This document shows, in pieces, positions 46,824 to 59,945 of a stretch of DNA of 64,000 nt. A program made the translations under genes and the position numbers. A model generated the notes under the pieces. The model had not been told where the DNA came from, made no database searches, and saw nothing but the letters and a program-made list of their open reading frames with translations. Position 1 is the first letter of the stretch; every line of letters starts with the position of its first letter. Source of the DNA: Dillenia suffruticosa (lineage: Eukaryota > Streptophyta > Magnoliopsida > Dilleniales > Dilleniaceae); the NCBI GenBank assembly GCA_033439265.1, contig JAVTVX010000015.1:21133947-21197946 (forward strand). The letters run 5' to 3'.

Positions 46824-49320
46824 ATATGTGAGTTTTGCGTGACCAGCAAAGCGACGAGGAAACCATTTGGAAAGGTAATAAGAGTTAGGACTCCATTGCA
46901 ACTTATTCACTCCAATATTTGAGGCCTATGAACGTAAGATCCCGAAATGGAGTCACGTATTTCCTTACGTTTATAAATGACTACACGCGTTTCGGTTATA
47001 TCTATCTGATCTCGCACAAGTCTGAGATATTAGATTGTTTCAGGAAATTTATCAGCAAGATGAAAACTCAGTTAGACTTGAGAGTTAATACTTTTAAAAC
47101 CGATAAAGGACACGAGTATCTGCTTGGGCAATTTAAAGATTTTGTTTCGAGAATGACATTACGAGATAGTTAACTATTCCTGTTATTCCCAGCAGAACGG
47201 AGTAGCCAAGAGAAGGAACAAGACTCTATTGGAGATGGTGAGATCAATAATGGCGCAGACTAATTTGACTATCTCCCATTGGGGAGATGCATTGTTGACT
47301 GCTGTTTACATTCTCAACTGTGTTTCAACTAAATTCGTAGTCAATACCTCATACGAGTTTTGGATAGAGAGATAGCCTGACCTTAGCCATTTGAGACCAT
47401 GGGATTGTGCCGTATACGTTCACGATTCATCGCACCCACATGGCAAGCTAGACCCGCGAAGAAAGAAGAGTATCTTTATAAGATATTTTGAACATTTTAA
47501 GAGACGTGTTTCTAGGTGAACGTACAGACGACACTGTTTCTGAGATCGAATCCGTGATACTACATTTCTGGAAAATGATTTCCCTAAGAGAGGTGAAATC
47601 GATTAGGACTTTATCTTTTATGAGATAGGTGAGCCTAACGGCTCAATTAAATCCAACAACGAGACTCAAGAACCTATTATAAAGTTTGGTTCTAGTGGGA
47701 GTGGCCCATCTAGAGGTGAGGAGGCTCCCCCTCATCGTAGGAATAGTTTAGGAAATATACCCTAACGTCATTTTGTGATTGAGGATGAGATTCTCATTGT
47801 GACTCCCGAGGATAATGAGGAGTGTCGGACTTTTCAGGAGGCTCTCGAGTGTCTTATGAAGGACCAATGGTTAAAGGTCATGCATGAGAAGATAGAATCT
47901 ATAAAAGTCAAGGATCTAATTAACTTACCTGAGATATAAATGCCATTGGAAACAAGTGAATTCTCAAAATCAAAAGAAAGACCGACAGATCGGTAGAGAG
48001 ATACAAGGCCCGTCTAGTAGCCAATGGTTATATACAAACAAAGGCATTGACTACGAGAAGACTTTTTTCTCTGTAGTCAAATTTATATTGATTCGTTTAC
48101 TCTTGACGATTGTCATAACCATGAATTTAGAATTATATCAGACGATATAAAGATTGCTTTCTTTAAAAAAAATTTGGATGAATAGATCTATATGGAGCAG
48201 CCTTCTGGATTCGTTCTAGTAGGTCATGAGGATAAGATTTATCGATTTTGGAAGTCACTATATGGTCTAAAACAGTCATCCAGGCGGTGGTATCTAAGAT
48301 TTTACGAAAAGGTAATATCTTATGGTTTTACAATTATCAATGAGCATCATTATATCTATCTAATACGATCTGATGACTCTTTTGTGATCATGTCCCTATA
48401 TGTGGACGATAATTTTGACCGGGAACAACATTAGTATCTGATGACAATCAAGGCATGGTTGTCATCGAGTTTTGACATGAAAGATATGAGTGAAATTGAA
48501 TTCATCTTGCAATTAAGATTCAGATGGATCGTTCGAGATGAATGTTGACTCTTTCACAAAAGACCTATATTAGAAAGATTCTCGAGTACTTAGGGATGAG
48601 TGATTGTAATCCCATAGATACTCCGATCACCAAGTGTGATAGTCTGACTCTTGAGATGTACCCGAAAACTCAGAAAAAAGTAAAGGAGATGAGTAAAATC
48701 TCTTATTTCAGCGTAGTGGAAAGTTTGATGTACTTGATGTTGTATATACGATCAGACATATGTTATGCATTCGATCTAGTAAGTAGATATCAATCAAATT
48801 CTGGAATGAAATATTGGAGAGCAGTAAAAAGGATTTTGAGATATCTTAAGAAAACTGCGAGTTTCTCATTGTGTTACGACGGAGGAGATTTGTGTCTTGT
48901 GGGATATTCAGATTTTGCCTTCTTACTCAATGGTGGTGTCATTTCTTGGAGTAGTAAGAAATAAATGTGTAACTCTATTTACGATTGAGGCTGAGTTCAT
49001 GGTTTACTCAGTTGCAGTTCAAGAGAGTATTTAGCTTCGAAAACTATTAGATGACTTAGCAGTTGTGACTGATAGTGGGAAGCCAGTGATAATCTATTGT
49101 GATAATCAAACCGCTATCGCCTACACTCGAGACACTAAGTATCATAGTAGAATCAAATACATCAATACCAAATATAATTTTGGTAGAGATATCATCGAAA
49201 AGAGTGAAGTGACCATCAAGTACATTTTGACACATAGCATGGTGGCTAACCCCTTCACCAAACCCATCGCTAGAGACTCATTTGTAGCACATAGAGAGTC
49301 ATTGGGTTTTGATATATTTT
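46824..49320 (+). pseudogene. Copia B integrase remainder, RT and RNase H
   Basis: Integrase resumes with CEFCVTSKATRKPFGK and RNGVTYFLTFINDYTRFGYI (46840-47050), with the QQNGVAKRRN word near 47190. The acidic linker (about 47620-47770) has one unit of the module that is repeated in copia C and D. RT (about 47790-48500) shows QPSGFVLVGHEDKIYR, LYGLKQSSRRWY and LYVDDN (about 48400-48415). RNase H runs to 49320 with YCDNQTAIAYTRDTKYHS and TKPIARDSF. Stops and frameshifts occur throughout, so it is inactive. Confidence 0.85.
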
Positions 49321-50169
49321 GATATTTCTCATTTTGTACTGAATTGACAATATGATACTTATTACATTTATATATGATTTTGTGCATTATTCAGTTACAC
49401 TTGCATCATTATTTTTCTTAAATAATGCACTTGTTTTAGATTATATATGTTTTGATGTGATAAAATATGTCAGGCAGGCGAGATCGACTTTCTTACACGA
49501 GTGACCACCTCCAACTCTAAGTGAGCGGAGATGAGACTGTTTTTAATCTTAAAAGGCATTGAGAGTGGCCGTACTAGAATACAAGTCGTCCTTATATGTG
49601 TTCACGATGACGTTATCTGAGATATGACTGACATAAAAATACCAACATCCACGTTGTCTGTGGGTAGTAAGATTTGAGATTTCAAATATCACACACGATA
49701 GTGATATTATCTCTGAAACTCTTTGAGATCTCTGGGTAGAGGTTTATGTGTAGACTGAGTTCCGTATTTGTACAGTATTAGAGAAATCTGACATATACTC
49801 TTTTGAGAAATAAAGGATTAACACTGTGGCACACGTTTCATACCGCTTGTGACGAGACGACTATAGGATAGTGGGAGCTATTACTTGAGACGATAGTGTG
49901 ATCGTTATCCCCATTCCCACTGTGTGAGACCCGAGATACATTAGGTGGAATCTCTTATACCTTTATTACTGGTATAACGAGTTCTTTTTGATACTAACAA
50001 TGACTGATCGATCATTTTAACAGGTGTATCGAAACGTTTTTACTTGCAAGTGTACTCGCCAGTCGCACGACGTCCAATCCTGTATGAAAATCCAGTAGGG
50101 TGATGTAGTGGATCGTATGAGCTATGATCTCGTGACGGATGTAAAATGCCCTCGTATGCAAATAAGAGA
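49321..50169 (+). other. Copia B 3' untranslated region
   Basis: Non-coding, colinear with copia A 28579-29737. It ends in the purine-rich AATAAGAGA at 50161-50169, the likely polypurine tract. Confidence 0.65.
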
Positions 50170-50406
50170 TGTTGGTAAATGATGCCCACGAAAGGGCTTT
50201 TACCAAATAGTAAAAAAATCATTTTTAAATTTAAACTTTGAATTTGAGAGATAATGGGTGACAACCCATTATCTCAACTCCCTTAAACTTTTCTCCCCAA
50301 CTTAATCATACGTGAGTGTGTGTTTGTGCCTACATGTTTTTATTCAATTGTGTGAATCGAAAAAAAACACACAAGAAAAAGAACATTCAAAGGGGAGAAT
50401 TTTTTC
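50170..50406 (+). repeat. Copia B 3' LTR, truncated
   Basis: Starts TGTTGGTAAATGATGCCCAC and matches the first ~240 bp of the 5' LTR. Similarity ends at GGGGAGAATTTTTTC (about 50392-50406); the remaining ~280 bp are missing. Confidence 0.85.
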
Positions 50407-51290
50407 ACCCATAGGCCGAAAGGGTCCACCCATAGGCCAATTAAGGCAAGGGACACTTGATAAAGAACAACGAATCCCTTTGCTTTATGCTATGCCCATA
50501 TGAGCAACGGCCATGAGTCTCCCTTATTGACTCAAAGGGTCTATAGATACCCCATGCGTCCCATTGATAAGGGGCTTTCGAATGACCAGGAATTTATCTT
50601 TCTCATAGTCAAAAGATAGATTTGAAAAACTGAACAGCTACAACAACAATCTCCCCTCACAAGTGATCTCCAACTAGTGATCCTCCCACTCAAATTATAT
50701 CTCCTCTAGACACAGAGGTACTTTGATCCCTCCATCACCTCAAGCCTCTATAGTCCCCCCTTGGCTTGCTCTCTGTCTCAAGCTTTAACCTGCCTCAGAC
50801 CACCCTACCTTTAACCAACCTGCCATGGTTAAATATTGATGAGTGAGAGGAGAACACGACACCCATTGAGGACAAGTGGAACGCTTGGTGGATTTTCACC
50901 TCCACATGTAGAAGTTAAGATTATTTCTATTGCTAATCACCGGAGCAGAAATATTTCAAGGTTATGTGTCAAGCAAAAATATCAAAAACAAAAGGACAGT
51001 GATATGGTTTTGCACGTCTTCATGCCTTGTCTCTTTCATAGGCAGCATATTATCATTCGCTATCAACAAAATGCATCGTTAATAAACTACCCATTAACTT
51101 ATCTTGTAATGTTCGGTGCTCGTCTTCTTCATACCTATTAGAAAAAGATAAATAAATAACCAATTGAACTAAGCTTTCAACTCTTTACTGGGTTTGTTTT
51201 AAAGTTACCATTACAATCTTTTACCACCTTGATACATTTTTGTTTCTCTTCTATTGCGTCTTTCTCCACATCTAATGGCACATTTCTCTC
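50407..51290. other. Unidentified insert between copia B and copia C
   Basis: Starts with a short direct repeat of ACCCATAGGCC (about 50407 and 50431) and contains CT-rich stretches. No reading frame longer than about 100 codons and no recognisable domain is seen. It may be part of another element that landed in the copia B LTR, or sequence joined by deletion. Confidence 0.4.
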
Positions 51291-51789
51291 TGTAGGATTT
51301 ATTATGCAACATGCGCATGCGGAACCGTATAAATTATAATTTTAGAAATTTTGAATAAATATCTCGATATGTAGGGCAACAATAAATCAACCGAAATCTC
51401 ATAATTTCTAGTACGGATTGTTCGGTCAGGATGGATGGTGATCACGAAATGAACCACCACCATGAATCCACATCACCTCAATCCAAAATCTAGTGAAACA
51501 ACGGAAGAAGAAAATTCCCTCGTGAAAATTTTCTTGATCCCTCATCTTTTCTCTCTCTCAACTTTTTTCTCTTGGGAATCATGATCTCAAGCATGATTCA
51601 ATCTAGCCTTCATTTATTCTCAGAAGAAGCAAATCCTTTTATGTGATCTCTATATCATTCAGGTACACATTCCAAACAAAAGAGAGAGAGAGCAGACCTA
51701 TCTTGAAAATTTTGGGAGTTGGGTAGTTATCTTTCGAAATTGGATAACTATCCCTAATTTAAATTCCACGTGGGCATTGTAAAACCAAC
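51291..51789 (-). repeat. Copia C 3' LTR
   Basis: 499 bp. On the minus strand it reads TGTTGGTTTTACAATGCCCA to AATAAATCCTACA. A purine-rich GCAAGTGAGAGA lies just outside (51790-51801). It is the inverted counterpart of 58288-58786, which has the same length. Confidence 0.85.
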
Positions 51790-52899
51790 ATCTCTCACTT
51801 GCGCATGAATGCATTTTATATCCGTCACAAGATCACAACTCATCCAATTTTTCACATCACTATACTAAACTTTCATATAGGATTAGGCGTCATGCGATCG
51901 GTGAATACACCTGCAAGTAAAGATTTCTCGACACACCTGTTAGGATGACCGAGAAGTCACCGTTAGTATAAAAAAAACTCGTTGTATCCCAGATTCAACG
52001 TAATTACATCCATCGAGCCACTTTCCTCATTAAAAGTGATTTTTAATCATTTGCTTGACTGTGTATTCACTATTATATTTGAATCTTAATATGGATTAGT
52101 ATTACAAGTCAACTGGTGAATACAATATCATGATATAATACTGATTGATCTTCCCTTTATACTACTAACTTTCATTCTTATCTTAACTACTTTTCTAGAC
52201 ATATACCGTCAAATTGAATTAACCATGGTTTCTTTGTGACATGCTAAAGTAACAATACCAAAATCAAATCTCAAGATACAGACAAAAATCATAAGGGCAT
52301 ATGAGATCCTACACAATGGATATCGGGTTTCACACAGTGAAAACGAGGATCAGAACCACACCATCGTTTCAAATAATAACTCACACTATTCCTTGGTCGT
52401 TTTATCACACGCGGTATAAAACACATATCACAGTGTTATTCCCACATCTCTTAAAAGGCCATATGTCAGATTTCTCTAACACTGTGTAGGTATAGGTATC
52501 AGTCTACATAAAACTTTACCCTAAAGATCTCAGAAAGAATATCTCAGAAATGATATCACTTGATGCAGGTGATATATGAGATCTCAACATATCTTCTCAC
52601 AGGCAACATGGATGTGGATTATCCATATTGGGCATGTCGCATATGATTTCGTCCTGAACACATATCAGGCTAACTTATATTCTAATAGAACCACTCTCAA
52701 AACTCTTACAACTAAAAACCGTCTCATCTCTGCTCACTTAGAGCTAGAGGTGGTCACTCGTATAAAAGAGTCGACCACGCTTATCTAACATACTTTTATC
52801 TTAACACACTATAAAATATATGATAATAAATAAGTGTTACAAATAAACTTATGACCGTAAAATGCACATGTGTTATATATATCAATAAACATCACAATC
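51790..52899 (-). other. Copia C 3' untranslated region
   Basis: Non-coding, colinear in reverse with the 3' regions of copia A and B (for example the inverse of ATCCAGTAGGGTGAT appears diverged near 51880). No gene is seen. Confidence 0.6.
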
Positions 52900-54304
52900 A
52901 ATACATAATGAGAAATGTCAAATTACGTGTAAACCCAATGATTTCTTATGTTTCACAGAGAAATCTCTCACAAAGGGTTTGATAAAGGGATCGGCCACCA
53001 TACTATATAAAAAAATATACTTAGATATCACTACACCCTTCTCGGTGATATCTCTCACAAAATGATATTTGGTATCGATGTGTTTGGTGTTACTGTAATA
53101 CTTAGGGTTTCAATTGTAAGCAATACCGGTCTGATTATTGCTATAAATCATCACTGGCCTCCCACTTTCTACCACAACCCCTAAATCATCCAGAAATCTC
53201 TAAAATCAAACTCTCTCAAATCGTCATTGAGCATGCCACAAGCTCAGCCTTTATCATACATAGATATACACAGATTTGCTCCTTACTTTTCCAAAACATG
53301 GTACCATTTATTGAACAAAACAGTAAAAATTGATATCAATTTGTGTCTATTTAGATCGCAACCCCAATCGGCATCTGAATACCCAACGAGATGCAAATCA
53401 CCTCCTCTGTAACACAATGAGAGGTCTACAGTTTTCTTGAGGTATTTTATAATTTTTTTCACTACTCTCTAATGACCGCTTCCAGAATTCGATTGATATT
53501 TTGTTACCAAATTGACTGCAAAATAAATGTCTGGTCGTGTATGCCTCATCGCATGCACTAGACTGCACATTGCACTTGCATAAGAGATTCTACTCAACTC
53601 TCTTATTTCTTCCTAAGTTATAGGGTATATTTCAAGATTCAGATTTTCGCTTTTAGCGATAAGAGTATCTAATGGGTTGCATTTGTTCATTTTGAATGAT
53701 CAAGAATCTTCCTAATATAGGACTCTTATTAAAGATATCATTCTCGAGTGATCCCTTTGGATCCTTACTCCGATAATGAACTAAGCCTCATCTATATTTT
53801 TTATGTCAGAACTCGACAATAACCATGTTTCAACGGTCATAGATACTCTATGTTGTCCCCAACCCACATAATGTCACACGTATATAAAAATATGATCACA
53901 AAAGAGTCACTACAACATTTCAGGTAGACACAATGATTCTCCTAGATCATTATAAAATCATAAAATATTACATTCTCATGAAATCTTAGATACCACTGTC
54001 TGGATGACTATTTTAGACTATATGTTGATTTTCAAAATCGACAGATCTTATCCACCTAACCAATTAGAAAGAGCTTAGAGGGTTGCCCCATATAGATCTT
54101 CTCATCTAAAACTTCCATTTACAGAAGACGGTTTTTACGTCCATTTAGTGTAACTCCATATCGATATTTGTAACAATCGTTAAACGTAAATGGATCGAAA
54201 TAAATTAGACTATAACTTCTCAGTAGTCCAAACTCTTAGTTTGTATATAACCGTGGCTATCAAACGGGCCTAATGCCTCCCCATCGATCCGTTGCATTTT
54301 CTCT

Positions 54305-54480
54305 TGATCCTGAGAATCTACTTATTCCCAATAGTCATTCTGCCCTTAGGCAAATCAACTGATCCTTGAGAAACTAATCGTTCCCAATGGTCTTTCTGCT
54401 TTCAGGCAAATCAATTAGGTTCTTGAGAATTTATTCGTTCTCAATAGTCTTTTTGCCCTCAGGCAAATCAACTAAGTCCC
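54305..54480 (-). repeat. 57-bp (19-codon) tandem repeat at the start of RT, copia C, three copies
   Basis: The word GGCAAATCA recurs at 54349, 54405 and 54462, each within a copy of the same 57-bp unit. Copia D has two copies and copia A and B one. Confidence 0.8.
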
Positions 54481-54620
54481 AAACCCTGTTAATTTTAATC
54501 AACTCCTTATTTTCATCTATGACATTCAATAAATTGTTCTTTGCAAAAAAACTCATGAGAGTCTTCAAGATTGATTTAAATTTCTCATCATTCTCAAGAG
54601 TTATAATGAGGGTCTCACCC

Positions 54621-54868
54621 TTCACCCCTAAATGAATCGCTCCCACTAAAACCAAAATCAGTAATAGGTTCGTGTGTCCCACTGCTGGGCTCACTTGAGT
54701 CGCTAGACTCATCCATCTCATTGAAAATAAAATCTTGATCGATTTCACCTCTCGATGAATCGCTCCCACTAGGACGAAGATCTTTAATCGGTTTTTCGGT
54801 CCTGCCGCTAGCCTTAGCTAAGCTATTAAGCTCATCTATCGAATAAAAGGTAGAGTCCTAATTGACTT
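54621..54868 (-). repeat. ~123-bp tandem repeat in the integrase-RT linker, copia C, two copies
   Basis: CCTAAATGAATCGCTCCCAC (about 54627) and CTCGATGAATCGCTCCCAC (about 54751) head two units 123 bp apart. Confidence 0.75.
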
Positions 54869-57130
54869 TTCTACTCTTAGGGAAATCATCCTTAAGGAAT
54901 GTGGTATCACGAGACTAATATCAATAACACTGCCATCTGTATGCATAGCTAAGAATAGATGCTTTCTGGAGTGTTCTGAGTATCTTATTAAAAATATATT
55001 TATTTTCTTGCGGACCTAACTTGTCATGTGGATGCGAGAAATCGTGATCATACGCGTCACAGCTCCCTGACCTCAAATGGCTAATGTCAAACTACCTCTC
55101 TATCCAAAACTCAAATAGAGTACTGACTGCAGACTTTAAGTAGATTAGTTGAGAACATAGACTGCGTCAATAAAATATCTCCCTAATAGAAGATGAGCAA
55201 ATTGACTTGCACCATCATATACCTCACGGTCTCCAATAAAGTCATATTTCTCTTCTTGACTATTCTATTTTGCTGAGAAATAATAGAAATAGTCCGTTAT
55301 CTCGTAATACTTTTCTCAAAACAAAATTCTCTGTGTGGTTCTGACAAATACTCACGTCTCATAGGTTTTGAGATTCTTCACTCTTAAATTTAACTGATTT
55401 TCAAGCTTACTAATAAATCTCCTGAAATATTCCAATACCTCATACTTGTGCAAAATCAAATAAACGTAACCGATACGCATATAATTGTCTACGAACGTAA
55501 TAAACTACATAACTCCATTTTAAACTCTCATACTCATATGGCCACAGGTATCAGAGTAGACCAACTGTATTAAAGTCTCATCTCTCATTGTATTGCCAAT
55601 TGATTTTTTTTGTAGTTTTGTCAACTAAGCAAAACTTATACATGGACAACTCAAATCTGATTAGAGGGTCCAACAAAACACTCGCTGCTAACAGATTCAT
55701 TCTCTCTTACCGTATGTATCCAAGTCTACTATGCCACTGATTTACTTCTCAATCAGCACAACTAAATGTAGAGCAAATAGAAAAATAACAAAAAATACTA
55801 TTAAAATGAGCAATATCTAGTGCATACAATTCATAATTGATAAAAGCAGAACAATCGAAAGAATTGTCGTAACTAATAGAAACATTAAAGTTTCCAAAAG
55901 ACAAAAGCAATGCATATCTTTGACAATCCAGACAAAATACTAAAATTAAGTTCCGTCAAATATCCGAAACGCAAAAAACTTCTTTTAAATACAGAGTCTA
56001 TCAACATTGCAACTCAAAGTTGCAAGTGTCAATCCCTCTACTAACAATGACAAATGCTCGGTTCCTCATGTGAATCCTCCTAGTATGAGCACTCACTCAC
56101 CGGAACTCTACATATGCACTTCTATCTTGAACTACGTGATTGGTAACTTTTGAATTTACAATCCATAAAGGAGAAAAATCCATGAATAACACAATAAATG
56201 AGTCAAAATTCAAACCACGTAAAGAAGAAAAATATTTTTTTTACTTGTCACAGTTAACGAGCAAAATGACCAAAGCTACCTTAGGCGTAGCATTTCGTAT
56301 TGGTCTTATTAAAATTTTTTTTCTTGCGTTTTTGTACTTTGTTGTCGGATTTCTCAGATGGTTTCATCTTACCTGGATCTCGGGTATTCTTCTCATGCTT
56401 ATGCCATTTGTATTTGGTATCACGGAAGTGCTTACTCGACTCCGCTGCATAAGCATAACCCGAATATGGCCTATTAGCCTCCAAACGCTCCTCATTGAGC
56501 TAACAATGCCTATTCACATCATTGAAAGTATAAATACTCTCGTCATGCGTGAGATAGGTTTTCATAATCTCCCATGAATCAGGTAAAAAATTGGATCACA
56601 CTCAATACCTGAATCTCATTCGAAATGGGCTTGCCCTCATTTTTTGACTCGACAATCATACTCGACATTTGTATCAAATGTTACATCATTGTATGATCAA
56701 CTTTTTTTAATAAGTTATAAACTTATAAATTAGTTTCTTCACCTTAAGAGCTGAAAAGAATACCACAATACTTTTTCAGGGTAAACCAAAACCGACATAT
56801 TCGTAGAATACTACTCATAGATCGGGATCATGTCATCGTACATGCCATTGTTAAAAATTGACCCAATTTGACTATCATTTTCTTCAACACACAATAGACC
56901 TCCTTATCCTATCTATATTAAGGTGTGGTACCCTCTTTGGGGTCTACTATCTCATATCTCAGAATCTCATATAGATCTTACTCCTCGAGAATAAACTGAA
57001 TTTTTCGGTGAAAAAATTTACAATTGTTACCATTTAATTTATTCTCCTTGTAAAGATCTATTATGACAGTATTTTATACAGTTAAAGAGACTTTAGCAAC
57101 TTATTGATATTTATTTTCACATTTTATATA

Positions 57131-58275
57131 CCCTTCGAATCAACAAATCCCAAATAATTCAAATATAGACTCTAATTTGAGTGTATGAATCAATGGATAT
57201 CATACACCACAAAACGGAATCGCATCTTACCATTCTGAATTGAATTTGGTACACAAAAGCCCACTAAAAGTCATAAATTTGGGTGCAGGATTGTTAGAAA
57301 TTTTAAAAAAATCAATCCGGCTTGACATCACGAGCCACCAAAGGTCCCATGCGTCGCCATGCGCTAGCGGCGCATAGCCAGGCACCTTCACGCTCCAGCT
57401 ATGCGCTGGCACACACGCCAAACGCACAGCCATATGTTACACCACCACATGCAAGAAAATATATTTATTTTGCTATGACTCCATACTACAACGACTTGCT
57501 GTAGTCGGTGGTTGGGGCGCGAAAATAAGTCACGCAACCTCGGATTCAAGTTTGGGTGCTGACATTTCTGAGCATTTTTTTTTCTTAAAAGGTATGGAGC
57601 GTGGACCAACCTGAGTCTAACCCGGATTAGGACTCGGGTTGGATCACATGTCCTGGTCATAACCGAGTCGGGACACCCAGACATCGTTCATGTGCCGCGT
57701 TGCCGCATGAACTGTACACGCCTATTGGTTGGGCCGGGTATTTTTTGCTCAACGGGTCTGCAACCGGATCCTTTCAACTCGAATATCAAAAAACTCATTT
57801 TCAGGCTATTTTTCATGCGATTTTCACTAGAAAATTGCAATTAAACTTCCAAAATTATCATAAACATGATTTATTAAAAAATTTGATCCCCTAAACATAA
57901 CCATTTAAATATTCAAAGTTTCGGCCCTTCACGGCCATTGTAGAAACTTGTCATCCGACAACCATATCACACGATTCATATGTCAAAATGTAGATCTGTG
58001 CATGACAAATATTTTTATACCATTTTTACATATCGATTCATCCTTAAATTCGACAGATCTAAGATTTTATGTCTATAGGGTTGAAAATTTCGACCGGACA
58101 TTTCATGATCTCATTGTGCTAAAAAAATTCAACAAAAATTATATTAATGATTCTTGGGCTATGGACATTCTCGTGGTACTCTTGGATTTCGACCGAATTC
58201 TAAACTTTTGTATCCTACATATTTTATGCCAAAAAATTTTGAAACAATTTTGAAAAATTTTTTTAAATAAATCCT
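57131..58275 (-). other. Copia C untranslated leader
   Basis: The inverted counterpart of the copia D leader (58800-59945), sharing for example TAGGATACAAAA.TTTAGAATTC and GATCTACATTTTGACATATG on the minus strand. The GC-rich part near 57320-57700 gives ORFs with no recognisable product. Confidence 0.65.
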
Positions 58276-58287
58276 AAACCCTAATGA

Positions 58288-58786
58288 TGTTTGTTTACAA
58301 TGCCCACGTGGACATTTAAATTAGGGGTAGTTATCCAATTTCAAAAGATAACTACCCAACTCCCAAATTCCCCAAGATAGGCCTCCTCTCTCTCCTTTTT
58401 GTTTGGAATGTGTACGTGAATGATGGAGATCATAAAACAGAATTTGCTTCTTCTAAGAATAAATGAAGGCTAGATTGAATCATGCTTGAGAACATGATTC
58501 CCAAGAGAAAAAAAAAGTTGAGAGAGAGAAAAGATGAGGGATCAAGAAAATTTTCAAAAGAGAATTTTCTTCTTCCGTTGTATCACCGGATTTTGGGTTG
58601 AGGTGTTGTGGATCTGTAGTGGTGGTTTGTTTCATAATCACCATCCCGGACCAAGTGATCTGTATGAGAGATTATGCGATTTCGGTTGATTTATTGGAAC
58701 CCTACATATCTAGCTATTTACCCAAAAAATTTCAAAATTTTAAATTATACACTTCCGCATGCACATATAATGTAATAAATCCAACA
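58288..58786 (+). repeat. Copia D 5' LTR
   Basis: 499 bp from TGTTTGTTTACAATGCCCAC to AATAAATCCAACA. It contains a TCTCTCTCC tract and the AGATTGAATCATGCTTGAGA word shared, inverted, with 51291-51789. Confidence 0.85.
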
Positions 58787-59945
58787 TCGGTATTAGAGCG
58801 ACGTTGGATTTATTTAAATTTTTTTTTGAAATTTTTTTTAACATAAAATGTGTAGGATACAAAATTTAGAATTCAGATTACGGATGAATTTCGTAAATTC
58901 TAGAGTGCCAAGAGAATACTCATGACCCAAGAATCATGAACATAATTTTTGTTGAATTTTTGAAACATGTTTTATCCATGAAATTTGAAGTCAAAGTGTC
59001 AGACCCTAATAGTGCCTGAAACTTAAAATCTTAGATCTATCGAGTTAAAAAACTAGTTGATCTATAATAATAATATAAATGTGTTTCTTGCATCCTGATC
59101 TACATTTTGACATATGAATTATGTGATTTGGTTGCCGGAAATAAAGTTTCTAAAATATCCACGAAAGACCAAAACTTTGAATATTTAAATGGCCAAGTTT
59201 AAGATTTCAAATCTTCCAATAAATCATATTTAGGATATTTTGGAGGTTTAATTGTAGTTTTCCGATGAAATCTGTGTGAAAATCCTATCGGAAAAGCATT
59301 TTCTGGCAGTCAAGTCGAAAGGATCCGATTGCAGACCCTGCCCAACCAATAGGTGCATATAGTTCACGCGCTCTCACAGCACGTGATCAGTGTATGGGTA
59401 TCCCAGGTCAGTTACGACCCGGACACGTGAGACCTGCCGCCCGACCAATAAGTCAACACTCCATATCTGTTAAGAAAAAAAAATACTCAAAAATGACACT
59501 GCCCAAACTCGAATCCGAGTTTGTGTGACCCTTTTGAGTGCCCCAACCACCAGACTACAACAAGTCACTGTAGTGTAAGTCATCGAACAATAAATATGTT
59601 TTCTGGCGTGTGGTCGTGTAACACACGTGTTGCGCATCTGGCGAGTACAACATGCTACTGCTAGCGCATAAAAGCGCTTGGTTGTGCGCGTGGAACCATC
59701 AACGGTGCATGATGTCATGCCGGATTAGTTTTTTCTAAATTTTTTACGGTGTCATATCCATATTTATGATTTTGAGTGGGTTTTTTGTGTTGAATCCAAC
59801 TTCAAATGGTAAGATGCGATTTCGATTTGTGATATATGAAGTCTGTTGACTCATACACTCAAATTAATGTCTATACTCGAATCATTTGGGATGAAGGGTA
59901 CACAAAATGTAAGAATAAATATCAATAAATCACTAATATCTCTCT
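58787..59945 (+). other. Copia D primer-binding site and leader
   Basis: TCGGTATTAGAGC (58787-58799) is a diverged initiator tRNA-Met complement. The leader is non-coding and alignable with the leaders of copia A-C. Confidence 0.65.

Larger units (their letters stand above)
31137..50406 (+). mobile_element. Ty1/copia retrotransposon B, split by two nested LTR elements, 3' LTR truncated
   Basis: A relative of copia A. The pieces, in order, are the 5' LTR (31137-31655), PBS and leader to 31856, then, after the 10.86-kb gypsy insertion, leader and gag-pol from 42714 to 44796. After the 2.03-kb non-autonomous element, pol continues from 46824 to 49320, with the 3' region and a partial 3' LTR at 50170-50406. 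Removing both insertions and one copy of each target duplication restores continuity, which sets the order of events: copia B first, the two others later. The 3' LTR stops abruptly at 50406 against unrelated DNA. Confidence 0.85.
52900..57130 (-). pseudogene. Copia C gag-pol pseudogene with internal tandem duplications
   Basis: Reading downward, Gag starts near 57090 and includes the SGYAYAAESSKHF region (56484-56281), with the zinc knuckle destroyed (CYA*GSFGHF). The protease and integrase regions (about 56130-54960) are broken. An acidic linker with two ~123-bp units spans 54868-54621. Three 57-bp units encoding [IV]DLPEGKKTI-type sequence (54480-54305) stand where RT begins. RT and RNase H run to about 52900 (SMVADPF, KP, RDF). 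Stops are frequent, so the copy is inactive. Confidence 0.75.
51291..58275 (-). mobile_element. Ty1/copia retrotransposon C, minus strand, lacking its own 5' LTR in the window
   Basis: The 3' LTR lies at 51291-51789, the pol and gag remnants at 57130-52900 (-), and the leader to 58275. The leader begins GGATTTATTT directly next to the LTR of copia D, where its own PBS and 5' LTR would be expected. Either copia D inserted at that point and the missing LTR lies beyond the window, or the junction is a rearrangement. It is a relative of D (LTRs about 88% alike by eye). Confidence 0.8.
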
